Program-made: the position numbers and the translations under genes
Part shown: positions 12,585-24,224 of the stretch, piece by piece
Layout: the number at the start of each line of letters is the position of its first letter
Position numbering within the stretch: the first letter of the stretch is position 1
NCBI RefSeq assembly: GCF_033115175.1
Contig: NC_084831.1
Span: 78,191,502-78,255,501 of the forward strand
Reading direction: 5' to 3'
Source of the DNA: Lepus europaeus
Taxonomy: Eukaryota > Chordata > Mammalia > Lagomorpha > Leporidae
DNA length: 64,000 nt
Notes under the pieces: generated by a model
Database searches by the model: none
What the model saw: the letters and a program-made list of their open reading frames with translations, nothing else
Told to the model about the DNA's origin: nothing

Positions 12585-12710
12585 TAGATCACACAGACTC
12601 TGAAGGCAGGGCTCTCATTTGATTTCTACTTTCATATCTGTCAGAGAATCTATCATCATTTCTTACATGTAATTGATGCTCAATAAACATATTTAAATTT
12701 AGGTTGACTA
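12585..12710 (+). mobile_element. L2 LINE 3'-end fragment, plus strand
   Basis: Resembles the L2 terminus: GAAGGCAGGGCTCTCATTTG, then GATGCTCAATAAACATATTT. Confidence 0.6.
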
Positions 12711-14636
12711 AATTCTAGAAGAGATCTGTCAATGAGTACCAAAGAGATAATCACCCCTCACCACAGTGCTTGGCAAGTGACTATCTGATCCTCAGTCTTT
12801 TTATTTTTTAACCCTTTTTTCCCACTTCAGGAAAATGTATGGCAGGGTAGGAAATGAGCCCAAAGGACGGTAGACTAGGCTGCTTGACTGGTTCATACAC
12901 CTGGCTTATCTTTGTGTCTCTTTTCCTCATGCTGTACAGTGGCCCAGGAATTCTCATGACCTTTTCTGACCTCCAGGCTCCAGGGATCAGATGGAGCACC
13001 AGTTAGCCCAAGTACCAGTTCCCCCGATGGTTTGTTGTGCTGAGATGCAACTGACTCCTCAAAGGTCAGGCAAAGCACAAGGAAAGGCAGCCCCGTTCTA
13101 AGGAATCACTGGCAACAAGTTAGGGCAGGCTGAGTTGGCTCTATCCTCTCTTTCAAATAATAAGCCATTCAGTCTGGTGAGAGAATTGAATCTGCAATCC
13201 CTGGGCCTTTCCAGCAGCCCAGACAGCTGCCAGCTAGACAGTCCATTTCAAACCACCAATTAGGATGAGCACCCCAAGTTGGTTTGAGCAAATCCAGGCA
13301 CCTCTCTCTGCAAGTTCTTGATGAGCACGCTGGTCTGCATGGAAGACAAAGTTGTTTCATCTTCTGTGGCATTGCTTCACTCCAAAAAACCACCTGGATT
13401 TCTCTCAAAACTTGGCTTCCACTGACTTGCCCCTTGCCCCCCAAATAATGTCAAGTTAATGAAATCATCTGCTAAGGGAGATGAATCCAAGTGCAGTCAA
13501 AGACATCTTGCTACCTTTTTTTTTTCAATACACATAGAGGCTAACCACATCAGTCAGCCAGCCTGTATTAGAAGTAAAATAGAATTTTGCTACCAGATAA
13601 AGACAGTAATTATTTCAATCAGCAGTTGTATTAGATATAGCAGGTAATGAGGAATAAAGAACCAGTCCAGTGACTCACCATGCATGCTTTTCCTTAATAC
13701 TCTAGCCAATGGAGCAATAAACAGTGGATTCAGCTGTGTGATGCTAGTAGCTTTCCCCCCAAGTGGATTGAGTCACAATTCATCACTCACTGCGTGATAA
13801 AGAGGCAGCCCAGCCCTGAACACTGCACAGACATGAGATGCCAACAATATCTGATCCACACTTGATTGAGCACTACTCTTGGTGCAGAGTGACCCGTGTG
13901 GAACATGGAAAACCCGAGGTTGTTTGTTCATCAGAGAAACAATAACTTCATGATACTTTTGACTCCATTGCTGAAATACAAAAGGACATTCTTAGGATCT
14001 AGGTGTTTTTATTCAGGACCTTATCAGACTATTCTTTTTACTTTGCATAAATGTGTTTCTGGAACAGAAGGAATGGAAAGAATGAGAGAGAGAAAGTAAG
14101 AGCAAGGGCCTCTGTGTTCTGGGAAAACTTTGACCAAACTGGGCTGAGCAGAGAAGACTGTAGAAGCTGATGGTCTTTTTGCACATTTAGCACATCTGAA
14201 GTTTCTGCTTTGCTTAGTGCCTTTCTGTGTGATCTGAAAAGCCTGTCACTAAAGTAAAAACTGGCAGTATTTCAAGGAGTTATTGACAAATCCATGATCA
14301 GAGTAAGAGATTTAACTCGTTTTTCTTAGTAATTGATATATAAAACAGCAACAACAACAACAACAAATCCAGCAAAGTTATAAAGACTTTGAATACCATG
14401 ATTAACAAGCTTTATGTAAAAGATTTTATATAGAGCACTGCACTCAACCATTAGAGACTTCTCATTCTTTTCAAAATCACTTATTACATATTTGAAAAAT
14501 AAGGGCATAAAGCAACTATCAAATCTTGATAGGTTTTAAAGGATCAGCATCATTAGACCACATTACATTAGACCACATCACAATTAAGTAAAAATTATCA
14601 TTTTAAATTCTTATACATTTAAAAATCCATAGAGGA
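12711..14636. other. Intergenic sequence, no gene recognised
   Basis: About 1.9 kb without a recognisable SINE or LINE. Holds a short (AAC)n run at 14347-14366 and a small tandem duplication of ATTAGACCACATTAC-like sequence at about 14551-14580. No convincing open frame. Confidence 0.4.
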
Positions 14637-14637
14637 A

Positions 14638-14930
14638 GGGTGGGCATTGTAGCACAGTGGGTTAAGCTGCCACCTGGGATGCCAGTGTCTCATATACAAG
14701 TGCCTTGGAGTAAGGCCTGCCTCTACTAATGCACGTAGGGCCATCAGATGATGGCTCAAGTGGTTGGGTCCCTGACATCCATATGGGAGACCCAGATGCA
14801 GTATATGCTGTTGGCTTTGGCCTGGCCTAGCCTTGGCTATTGCTGCCATTTGGAGAGTGAACCAGTAGATGGAAGATCTATCTTCTTCTCTCTCTCTCTC
14901 TCTGCCTTACAAATAAATAAATCTTTCTAA
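14638..14930 (+). mobile_element. CSINE, plus strand
   Basis: GGTGGGCATTGTAGCACAGTGG head and TTACAAATAAATAAATC tail. It interrupts or abuts an L1 3' end. Confidence 0.85.
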
Positions 14931-14934
14931 AAAC

Positions 14935-15470
14935 TTTATAGAAGCAGAAAGAAGATAAGGAGCTGCCTGGGGTGGAAGGAGAGGAGAATGGGGAGTTTCT
15001 GTTTGCATGGTAAAGGGGTTATCTTTGGGTGATGGAAACATGTTAGAGCCAGATAGAAGCAATGCTTGCACAACAATGTGAATATATTAAATGACACTAG
15101 ATGGTATACTTTAAAAAATTAATTTATTTGAAAGGCAGACAGGGGGAGAGATAGAAAGGTCTTCCATTCACTGGTTCACTCCCCAAATGGTTGCAATGGT
15201 TGGAGCCAGGCCCATCTGAAGCCAGGAATCAGGAGCTTCTCCCAGGTCTCCCACATGGGAGAAGGGGCCCAAACACTTAGGCCATCCTCAGGTGCTTTCC
15301 CAGGCACACTAGCAGGGAGCTGGATTAGAAGTGGAGCAGCTGGGATTTGAACTGGCACTCATATGGTGCTGCTATTCAGGCAGCAGCTTAACCCACTATA
15401 CCACGACAACAGCTCCAGATGGTGTACTTGAGTATAGTTAACTTTATTAATGTGGTTTCACATCAATAAA
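14935..15470 (+). mobile_element. L1 3'-UTR end, plus strand, split by a CSINE
   Basis: 'gggtgatggaaacatgttag', 'caatgcttgcacaacaatg', 'tgaatatattaaatgacact', then after the SINE 'tagttaactttattaatgtgg' and 'catcaataaaa' match old L1 3' ends. Confidence 0.65.
15112..15416 (-). mobile_element. CSINE, minus strand, within the L1 3' end
   Basis: TSD AGATGGTATACTT / AGATGGTGTACTT at 15099-15111 and 15417-15429. Confidence 0.9.
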
Positions 15471-15545
15471 AAAAAGTGTGCCTATCCCTGTGCTCCAATC
15501 CTAGCATGTGGGTACTTGAGTATGTATAATTTGTGAAACTTTTTT

Positions 15546-15880
15546 TTTTTTTTTTGACAGGCAGAGTGGATAGTGAGAGAGAGACAGAGAGAAAGGTCTT
15601 CCTTTTGCCGTTGGTTCACCCTCCAATGGCCGCCACGGTAGCGCGCTGCGGCCGGCGCACCGCGCTGATCCGATGGCAGGAGCCAGGTGCTTATCCTGGT
15701 CTCCCATGGGGTGCAGAGCCCAAGCACTTGGGCCATCCTCCACTGCACTCCCTGGCCACAGCAGAGAGCTGGCCTGGAAGAGGGGCAACCGGGACAGGAT
15801 CGGTGCCCCGACCGGGACTAGAACCCGGTGTGCCGGTGCCGCAAGGCGGAGGATTAGCCTAGTGAGCCGCGGCGCCGGCC
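15546..15880 (-). mobile_element. CSINE2-type SINE, minus strand, young
   Basis: Poly(T)-GACAGGCAGAGTGGATAG to GAGCCGCGGCGCCGGCC, close to the family consensus with many CpGs retained. Perfect 18-bp TSD AATTTGTGAAACTTTTTT at 15528-15545 and 15881-15898. Likely a recent insertion. Confidence 0.93.
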
Positions 15881-15898
15881 AATTTGTGAAACTTTTTT

Positions 15899-16139
15899 AA
15901 GCTCTTCACTTGCAACATGTGCACCTTTGATATTATATGTGTATGTTGACATTATCTATATTATACCTCATACAGAGTAAAATTTTCAAAATATGAAAAC
16001 TAAGAATATGGAGTGACAACTGCATTGCCAATGTGCAGGAGGCAGTGCATTCTTGCAGAGATGGGTCTTCAGGTGGGAAATCAGTGCTGACCAAGGGTGG
16101 CCGTGCTTCTCCCAAGTACAGAAAGACTAAGAGCTTAAG
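15899..16139. other. Intergenic sequence, nothing recognised
   Basis: Short stretch between a SINE and an L1 relic, with no features seen. Confidence 0.3.
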
Positions 16140-16660
16140 AGGCTTATTTAGAAAAAAAAAAGGTTTAAATCAATAAGCCAAGCATCAAATATAAGAAGAA
16201 AGAAAAACCAACTGACTATTCCCAAAGAAAGTAAAAAGGACTACCAACCTTGAATTAGAGAAACACATAACAGATACAACGAGGATGCCCAAGAAAGCCA
16301 AAAATGGACTCTTTAAAGACTCAAATGTCAGAAAAGTTTGATAAAAAATTTAAAATATGTGTGTTCTATATACTTACATATTATATATTCTTATTAACCA
16401 ATAATATTAGGAATGAAAAAGGAGAATACAAAAAGACAGAAGTATAAGACATTATGCCAATAAGCTTAAAAATGTGTGTTAAGTGGACAATTTCCCAGAA
16501 AAATACCACTTAAAATACTGACCAAAAATAAATAGAAAGCCTGCATAACCAGCAGTAAAAATTTTGCCACACAAAAAATCCTAGGCTTGGAAGCTAGTTT
16601 TATTTGTAAGTTTTATAATTTTTATTGGTGAATTCTTCAATTTACAGCCCTAGATTGTAA
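16140..16660 (+). mobile_element. Old L1 ORF2 fragment, plus strand
   Basis: Matches the L1 ORF2 segment between endonuclease and reverse transcriptase: 'ttatgccaataagcttaaaa', 'acaatttcccagaaaaata', 'attggtgaattcttcaattt'. Frames are broken throughout. May be the upstream part of the same old L1 seen at 19075-23060. Confidence 0.65.
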
Positions 16661-16914
16661 CCACTATGTTAAATAAGCAGAGTTCATGGGATGTAACCAG
16701 GAAAGTTATAAGCTTTGTCTTCTACTGTCTCTTTAAACCTTCCACTGCTATTGAGTAAAAACTAAGGCAAGCCCCTTGGCTTTCTCTGCTATTGTGAGTA
16801 ATAGAAGTAGTTACATTTACTTTTGGAAACACACCCACACTCAAACTAGAAACTCTAAATGTCCAGTCCACCATCATTAGCCAGGATTCCAGTTTGGAAG
16901 TTCACCTTTCTCAG

Positions 16915-17120
16915 CACTCTACCTCCCCTTCCCTTCTCCCATCCAAGGGCTCAGGCAGGGTATCCACCTATCTGGGGGAAGGAAATGGAGTTAGGGTCTT
17001 CACTTTTTCTCTCTCACCTTCTCAATCACTCCTCCTCTGGACCTGTTGGGTTTCCATCAAGACACAGAAAATGTATATAACCCCTGTTATCTGAGAAAGA
17101 TGTCTTTAATTTTTTATTTT
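16915..17120 (+). repeat. Inverted repeat 1, left arm
   Basis: Reverse complement of 17709-17905. Shared blocks include CACTCTACCTCCCCTTCCC, the CTATCCACCTAT-type block, GGGGGAAGGAAATGGAG, TTAGGGTCTTCACTTTTTC, CACCTTCTCAATCACT, GGGTTTCC and ACAGAAAATGTATATAACCC. The arms are roughly 85-90% alike by eye. Confidence 0.9.
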
Positions 17121-17308
17121 ATTTTTAAAAATTATTTTATTTATTTTAAAGACAGAGTTACAGAGAGAGGTAGAGCCAGAGAGAGAGAGAGAGAGAGAGG
17201 TCTTCCATTCTGCTCGTTCACTCCCCAAATGACCGTAATGGCCAGAGCTGAACTGATCTGAAGCCAGGAGCCGGGAGCTTTAACCCACTGCGCCACAGCG
17301 CTGGCCCC
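17121..17308 (-). mobile_element. CSINE with internal deletion, minus strand
   Basis: Start (TTTATTTTAAAGACAGAGTT) and head end (GCCACAGCGCTGGCCCC) are present, but about 150 bases of the middle are missing. TSD TAATTTTTTATTTT at 17107-17120 and 17309-17322. Confidence 0.85.
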
Positions 17309-17331
17309 TAATTTTTTATTTTAAATATTTA

Positions 17332-17708
17332 CTTATTGAAAGGCAGAGTTACAGAGAGAGAAAAGGAGGGACAGAGATCTTCCATTTGCTGGTTCACTCC
17401 ACAGTGACCCCAACGGCTGAGGCTGGGCCAGGCAGGAGCCAGGAGCTTCTTCTTCCATCTGCTGGTTCAATCCCCAGTTGGCCACAACGGCCGGAGCTGC
17501 ACCAATACAAAGCCAGGAGCCAGGAGCTTCTTCCAGGTCTCCCACATGGGTGCAGGGGCCCAAGAACTTGGGCCGTCCTCCACTGCTTTCCCAGGCCACA
17601 GCAGAGAGCTGGATCAGAAGTGGAACAGCCAGGACTAGAACCAGTGCCCATATTGGATGCCGGCACTGCAGGTGGCAGCTTTACCTGCTATGCCACAATG
17701 CCAGCCCC
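17332..17708 (-). mobile_element. CSINE with internal partial duplication, minus strand
   Basis: Longer than usual. The CTTCCAT-TGCTGGTTCA...GGAGCCAGGAGCTTCTTC segment occurs twice in tandem (about 17378-17453 and 17453-17533). Ends CACAATGCCAGCCCC, with flanking TAAATATTTA-type target copies. Confidence 0.82.
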
Positions 17709-17905
17709 AATAAATATTTAAAATTAAAAATTAAAAAAAACTTTCTCAAATAATGTGGGTTATATACATTTTCTGTGCCTGAGGGAAACCCAACTAGTGA
17801 TTGAGAAGGTGAGAGAGAAAAAGTGAAGACCCTAACTCCATTTCCTTCCCCCAAATAGGTGGATAGCCTAACAGAGCCCTGGCTGGGAGAAGGGAAGGGA
17901 AGGTA
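17709..17905 (-). repeat. Inverted repeat 1, right arm
   Basis: Partner of the arm at 16915-17120. The loop of about 590 bp is two minus-strand CSINEs. The arms abut the SINE junctions, and an AT-rich AATTTTT patch continues the match up to the SINEs. Confidence 0.9.
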
Positions 17906-19074
17906 GAGTGCAGCTCTACCAGGCTGGGTCCTGCCAGCTCGCTAGAAAGTGCAACTGGACCAGGGACTGTGAAGCCGCAGTGCTGGTGAATTGGGGGAAC
18001 CACGAGTTGACAGGACTCCACAGGGAGCAGCCCAGGAGGAGCTCCTCCGCCTGCCTTCCAGTCTCACCCTAGGCCAGCTGGCAGAGTAGAAGTGTGGCTT
18101 TGGTCTCAGCATCACAGGACAGGGGGAAAGAGGGCAGGCTTGGAGCTGAGAGAGTCACTTAATGACTGACCCATCCTCATCCACTCTCCGCTGTTTCTGA
18201 TCCTCTCCAGGTTTGAGAGATGGGGCAGGAAGGGGAACAGAGTCCTGACTTTACTGGCACAATTCTAAGAGCGCTTTGTCCTCTCTGGATAGGCCAGGTA
18301 TCTGAAGCTGATTCTTTCGCTCATGGAGTGCTTTTCTGTGTACTTTGGAGCACGTATTTCTTACCCGATCCCTGCTGATTTCCTTTGATCTGCATGAATG
18401 CACTGTATTGTGCACGTAGCTTATTCACCACCCCTTAGAGCCAAGGAAAGCAGCATCCACCTCCAGACTTCCCCTGTGATGAAAACTGTTCACCTCTCCA
18501 ACAGACCCAAGTCTATTTGAGTTACTCTCTAAGGGGACCCAGTGCCAGCTCTTTTGTGCGCATCTGCCTACACATGAGTGGAGGAAACACATTCTTTGCC
18601 AGCCAACTCTGGGGACTGCAAGCTGATTCAAGCCCAGCAGCAGTCTTCTGTCACTCCATCGCCAAACAGATCAGCCAGCCGCTCTCCTTCCTCCTGTGTC
18701 CTGCACGGGAGCCCTACACAGTGCGCTGCACCTGCCTTGCTGTGGAGGCCCATGCCCGAGTTCTCCAAGGGGGATGAGAATCCCTTTGCAGTTGGCTTGA
18801 GTCACACCAAGAGTGTTTTCTGCAGAAATACTTTGAATATCATTTAAATTCCACTCTCTCTAGCCATTCGCATGATTGAGAGGGTAAGAAATGCTTAGTA
18901 TCAAGGAAGGGATTCTCGGCTATTTCCGTTGAGAAGGCTCTCTCGGTCTAGTCTCTCACTTCAGAAGTTAATATAATTTGAATCTTGGTGCTTCAATTAA
19001 AACTTATCACCTTTTTACACCAGTCTTAAAATCCTCCTATTCATGATGAGATTAGAATAATATTTATCTTAAAA
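17906..19074. other. Intergenic sequence, no gene recognised
   Basis: About 1.2 kb without a recognised repeat. Open frames here are short and unlike known proteins. Confidence 0.4.
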
Positions 19075-19145
19075 TAAAATGAAACATTTCCAGAAAGAAA
19101 AATTAGAGGCGATTCTTATTCATATGCTAAGTTGCAAAAAATTCT

Positions 19146-21057
19146 AAACAAGCTACTACTTTTTTACTTTTTAAAAGTTACAAAAAAGAAACAAACTTCT
19201 TGCATTTCATATATACAGTTTTAAGTGCATAATGACACTTCCCACCTTACCCTCCCTCACTTCCACCTTCTCTCCTCCTTATTTTTTCATCAATTTTTAC
19301 AATGACATACTTTCAGTTTTCTTTATAATCACAAGCTTAATCTGCCACCAAATAAATAATTCAATAAGTAGTAAGTAGAAAAGCCATTATTCTTCAAGAG
19401 TACAGACAACAGCTATAAACAATAATCAAATCTTAAAAGGTCAGTTTTGCTCATATACATTACTTTTTTTGTACTCTGTATATTAGTTACCATAAATCAG
19501 GGAAAACATACAATATTTATCTTTTGGGGACTGGCTTATTTCACTAAGTATAATGGTTTCCAGTTGCATCCATTTTGTTGCAAAAGACAAGATTTCATTC
19601 TTTTTATGACTGAGTAGTATTCCATAGTGTGTATATATGAAAATTTCTTTATCCAGTCATCAGTGGGTGGACATCTGGGTTGATTTCATATCATAGCTAT
19701 TGTGAGTTGAGGTGCTATAAACATAGGGATATAGCTAACACTTTCATGTGCTGATTTCATTTTCTTTTGGTAAATTCCCAGGAGTGGAATGGCTGGGTCA
19801 TTTGGTAGATCCATTTTCATATTACTGAGAAGTCTTCAAACTGTCTTCCATAATAATGTACTAGTTTACATTCCCACCAATGGTGGATTAGGGTACCTTT
19901 TCTACCATATCTTCATTAACATTTGTTATTTTTTGACTTTTGGATGACAGCCATTCTAACTGGGGTGAGGTGAAACCTCATTGTGATTTTTATTTGCATT
20001 TCCCTGATGATTAGTGATCCTGAGCATCTTTTCATGTGTCTGTTGGCCATTTGTATTTTATTCCTTGAAAAATGCCTGTTTGGAGCCAGCAATGTGGCAT
20101 AGTGGGTTAAGCTGCCATCTGCAATGTCAGCATCCTATGTGGCCGCTGGTTCAAGTCCTGACTGCTCCACTCCCAATCCAGCTCCCTGTTAATGTGCCAT
20201 GGAAAAGCAGCTGAAAATGGCCCAAATCCTTGGGCTCCTGCACCCACACAGGAGACCCAGAAGAAGCTCCTGGCTCCTGGATTTGGCCTGGACCAGCCCT
20301 GGCCATTGTGGCCATTTGGAAACTGAACCAGCAGATGGAAGATTCCTATCTCCCCCTGTAAATCTATTTCTCAAATAAATAAAAGAAATCTTTAAAAAAT
20401 GTTCAAAAATATCCTTAGCCCATTTCTTAACTGGATTGCTTGTTTTGTTATTGTTGACTTTCTTGAGCTCCTCATATATCCTGGATATTAATCTTTTACC
20501 AGTTGCATAGTTTGCAAATATTTTCCCCATTCTGTTGGTTGCTACTTCACTTTGTTGAGTATTTCCTATGTAATGCAGAAGCTTCCTAGCTCAATGTAAT
20601 CCCATTTTTATATTTTTGTTTTATTGCCTGTGCTTCTGAGGTCTTATCCAAGAAGTCTTTTCCTATGCCAATGTCTTTGCAGAGTTTCCCCTATGCTTTC
20701 CTCTAGTAGTTTGATGGTTTCAGGTCTTAGGTTTATAACCTGATCCACTGTGAGTTGATTTTTGTATAGGGTGTAAGTTAGAGCTCCTGTTTTATACTTC
20801 TGCATACAGAGATCCAATTTTCTCAACACCATTTGTTGAAAAGACTATCCTTTCTCCAGGCAGTGATTTTAGTTTGTCAAAGTTTAGTTGGTTGTAGACA
20901 CATGGTTTAGTTTCTGGAGTCTCTAGTCTGTTCCATTGGTCAACATATCTAATCTTGAGCCAGTAAGAAGTTCTTTTGATTATACCTGCACTGTAAGATG
21001 TCTTGAGATCAGGTATTGTGATGCCTTCATATTTATTTTTATTTAAACAAGCTACTA
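19146..21057 (-). mobile_element. 5'-truncated L1 (3' region), minus strand, with TSD
   Basis: Flanked by the same 13 bases AAACAAGCTACTA at 19146-19158 and 21045-21057. A T-rich stretch after the lower copy represents the poly(A) side. Internal sequence is antisense L1 3' region: 'ttatttcactaagtataatg', 'attccatagtgtgtatatat', 'ggtaaattcccaggagtgg', 'catttccctgatgattagtg', 'cttgagctcctcatatatcc', 'caacaccatttgttgaaaag'. A CSINE lies inside at 20081-20394. Inserted within the older plus-strand L1. Confidence 0.92.
20081..20394 (+). mobile_element. CSINE, plus strand, nested in the minus-strand L1
   Basis: GGAGCCAGCAATGTGGCATAGTGG head to CAAATAAATAAAAG tail. Its flanks both read AAAAATG-CTGTT/TTC, continuing the L1 on either side. 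Confidence 0.85.
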
Positions 21058-21085
21058 TTAACCAAATCCATCCGAGTATTTAAAA

Positions 21086-21368
21086 ATCATACATCCCAGC
21101 AACCAGGTTCTAGTCCTGGTTGGGGCACCGGATTCTGTCCAAGTGGCTCCTCTTCCAGTCCAGCTCTCTGCTGTGGCCTGGGAAGGCAGTGGAGGATGGC
21201 CCAAGTCCTTGGGCCCTGCACCCACATGGGATACCAGGAGAAGCACCTGGCTTCTGGCCAAGTGCACCGGCTGCAGCGGCCATTGAGGGTGGGGGTGAAC
21301 CAATGGAAAAGGAAGACCTTTCTCTCTGTCTCTCTTTCTCACTGTCCACTCTCCTGTAAAACAAAAAA
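21086..21368 (+). mobile_element. 5'-truncated CSINE2, plus strand
   Basis: Lacks the tRNA-like head; starts at AGCAACCAGGTTCTAG (B-box region) and ends CTCTCCTGTAAAACAAAAAATC. TSD of the ATACATC type on both sides. Confidence 0.82.
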
Positions 21369-21843
21369 TCAATACATCATACTAAATCTGGTTTATCCCA
21401 GGAATGAAAAGTTGGATTAACCTTAGAAAATTCATATAATTAATTACATTAACAACTTAGAAAAAGAAGACCATTTGATTATTGCAATAGATGGAGGAAA
21501 AACATTTGAGAAAAAGAAACCTAACTTGTGATAGCAACACTGAAAACTATAGTTAAGGTGATTTTTTTTTTTAAATAGGATAGAAGCCAGAAACTTACAG
21601 CAGATACCATACTTAAGGATAAACTTACAAGTATTCCCTTTAAATTAGAAACAAGCTGGAAAGGCCCAATATCATCATTATATTCAGTTTAAAATGGAAA
21701 ATAATAATAGTTAAAATAAAAACTAAATAATAAAAAAGGACTATAAATAAGAGGTATACAAATTGAAAAAGAAGGAATAAAATTATAATTATTAGCAAAT
21801 GATATGATTGCCTATGGATAATATTCAAAAGAATTGAAAGCCG

Positions 21844-22179
21844 GGCTGGCGCCATGGCTTAACAGGCTAATCCTCCGCCTTGTGGCGCCGGCACACGGGG
21901 TTCTAGTCCCAGTTGGGGCGCCGGACTCTATCCCGGTTGCCCCTCTTCCAGGCCAGCTCTCTGCTATGGCCCGGGAAGGCAGTGGAGGATGGCCCAAGTG
22001 CTTGGGCCCTGTACCCGCAAAGGAGACCAGGAGAAGCACTTGGCTCCTGGCTTTGGATCAGCAAGATGCGCTGTCCGCAGCCGCCATTGGAGGGTGAACC
22101 AACGGCAAAAAGGAAGACCTTCCTCTCTGTCTCTCTCTCTCACTATCCACTGTGCCTGTCAAAAAAAAAAAAAAAAAAA
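21844..22179 (+). mobile_element. CSINE2, plus strand, young
   Basis: GGCTGGCGCCATGGCTTAAC to GTGCCTGTC plus a pure A tail. TSD GAATTGAAAGCCG at 21831-21843 and 22180-22192. Inserted in L1 ORF2. Confidence 0.93.
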
Positions 22180-22294
22180 GAATTGAAAGCCGAAGTATTA
22201 GAATTAAGAAGAGAATTTAACAACGGGGCTATGTGTACAAAAACCAACTTCACATCCATACATTAATTATAAAAATTATAGTTGTGTACTTTTC

Positions 22295-22577
22295 AAAAGA
22301 TGTAGACATCCTATATGGTCAATGGTTTGAGTACTGGCTGCTCCACTTCTGATCCAGTTCCCTGCTAATGCCCATGAAAGCAGTAGAGGATGCCAAAGTG
22401 CTTGTGCCCCTGCACCCACATGGAAGACCAGATGAAGCTCCTGGCTCCATGCTTCAGACCAGCCCAGCTCCGGTCATTGCATCCATCTGGGGAGTGAACC
22501 AGCAAATGGAAAATCTTTCTGTCTCTGTCTCTCCCTCTCTATCTCTCTGCCTTTCAAACAAATAAATCTTTAAAAAA
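22295..22577 (+). mobile_element. 5'-truncated CSINE, plus strand
   Basis: From GTAGACATCCTATATGGTC to CTTTCAAACAAATAAATC, missing the first ~40 bases of the head. Confidence 0.8.
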
Positions 22578-23245
22578 ACTATAATAAGGTAAGATCAACC
22601 TCTTCATGGAAAAAATTTTAATTAAAGAAAGAAGACCTGAACTAATAGAGAGATTACTATGTCCACTGGTAGATAGATTCTGACTCATAAATACACCAAC
22701 TCTGCCCACATACATTAAAATTCCAGTTGATACCTCAGTAGTTCCTCATGGAACTTAATGATATGATTCCAAAACTGACCTGACAGTGAATGATATAATC
22801 ACTGTGAAAAGCACTTTGACATGGTCTAGTACAGTTGAGACTGTACATCTCCTATGACTCCTAGGAATATGTTCTAGAAAGACTTTTGTACATGAGCACA
22901 GTGACAAGTTCCAGGCAGCACTCTTTATATTTAATAACAAACTGGACACAACCCAAGTCTTCACCAATAAGAGAATGGAGAAGTCAATTGTCATCTATTC
23001 ATAAACATCTGTAGCAATGAAAGTGAACCCACTATACAATAAAATCTCAATTTTCCTCAGGTGAGAGGAAAATACATAAAATATGATATTTTCATTACCT
23101 TGGCAAACAAGCATGAAAAGTCATATTCTTTTGTAAATGTTGTTAATCTAACAACAACAGCAAAAAGATGATAAAGCCAACTTTCAAGGTAATGGGTATC
23201 TGTCAGGGAGGGGCCATGGGCTGTGATTGGCAGGATCTCACAGGT

Positions 23246-23436
23246 AGGGCTGCCAGAAAAAAATAAGGAGACCCAGATAGCTTGAATTTAAATAACAAAG
23301 ACACTTTTAGTGTAGGCATGCCCTAGATATTGCATGAGACATACTTATACTGATCAATTATTCATCGTATATCTGAAACTCAAAGCTCGCTGGGCATGCT
23401 TTTTTGCTGTTTATTTTTGGTTAACTCTGGCAACTC
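23246..23436. mobile_element. Near-palindromic non-autonomous DNA element
   Basis: Two ~85-bp arms in inverted orientation: the left begins GGGCTGCCAG and the right ends CTGGCAACTC, with centre around TAGATATTGCATGAGACATA. Resembles an old mammalian palindromic MITE with CCAGATAAA-type arms. Family name not asserted. Confidence 0.6.
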
Positions 23437-23442
23437 AGAGAG

Positions 23443-24224
23443 AGTGTGATATTTTTAATGTTCTATTTCTTAAGTTGGGTGGTAGATATATGACCATTCA
23501 TTGTCCTACTTATTTAAGAAGAAAAACTTTAAAATAATACTCGTTATAATTCCATTTGGTAAAATGAAAGCTATTGGCCCCAAATTTAAATAAATAAAAG
23601 CAAGCAGTAGCTATAGGTGCGGTGGGGTTGGGTATTAGGAGCTGGTCCTCCCCTGCCACTTGGCATATGTCAAGTTGCTCAGAGCTGGGCTTTTTTCTTG
23701 TTGCTTGCTCTCTGTGCTCTGATGGTCACCTCACTCCATTCCACAATAAAAAGGTGCTGTGGGCATCATCCAGGTCAGGTGTCCCACCATCTACCTTTTA
23801 CAGTGTCTGGAAGTGTTGAGCGTTATACAACGTGGGGTTCGGTTCAAGCTCATCTTCTAAGCCGTAAGAGACTTGTTCACCATTAAAATCCCCTCCTATT
23901 TCTCCAGCTCACATCTCTCAGGGAAAACATCAGAAAAGATAACACAGAGGGCTTAAAGCAGTGGTGAGTTCCCAGTGCCAGGGGGAGGAGCTTACCAGAG
24001 GGAGAGAAGCCTCCCTTACATTTACTTGATGAAGACTCCATACCTAAAGATTCTTCTTGAAGCAAGTGCACAAGAATAGGTAAAGTCTTTGCAATGATTA
24101 CTGAAAAACCTAGACACAAGAGCAAGGCATTCCATTGTAGCTGCTCAGTCCAAAGGGAAGAGATTTGGACCAGATCTAGCTTTAAGAGAAATCTCAGAGT
24201 GAGCAGATCTGTTTCGCCCACTGC
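23443..24224. other. Intergenic sequence, no gene recognised
   Basis: No clear repeats or coding potential beyond short frames. Confidence 0.35.

Larger units (their letters stand above)
19075..23100 (+). mobile_element. Old L1 (ORF2 to 3'UTR), plus strand, heavily interrupted
   Basis: Reads in order as L1 ORF2: 'catatgctaagttgcaaaaa' and 'attctaaacaagctacta' (19120-19158), resuming at 21045 with 'accaaatccatcc', then 'ctggtttatcccaggaatga', 'atagatggaggaaaaacatt', 'agcaaatgatatgattgcc' (reverse-transcriptase region), 'attccagttgatacctcag', and a 3' part with 'aactggacacaacccaagtc'. Split by a later L1 (19146-21057) and three SINEs. No intact frame. Confidence 0.8.
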
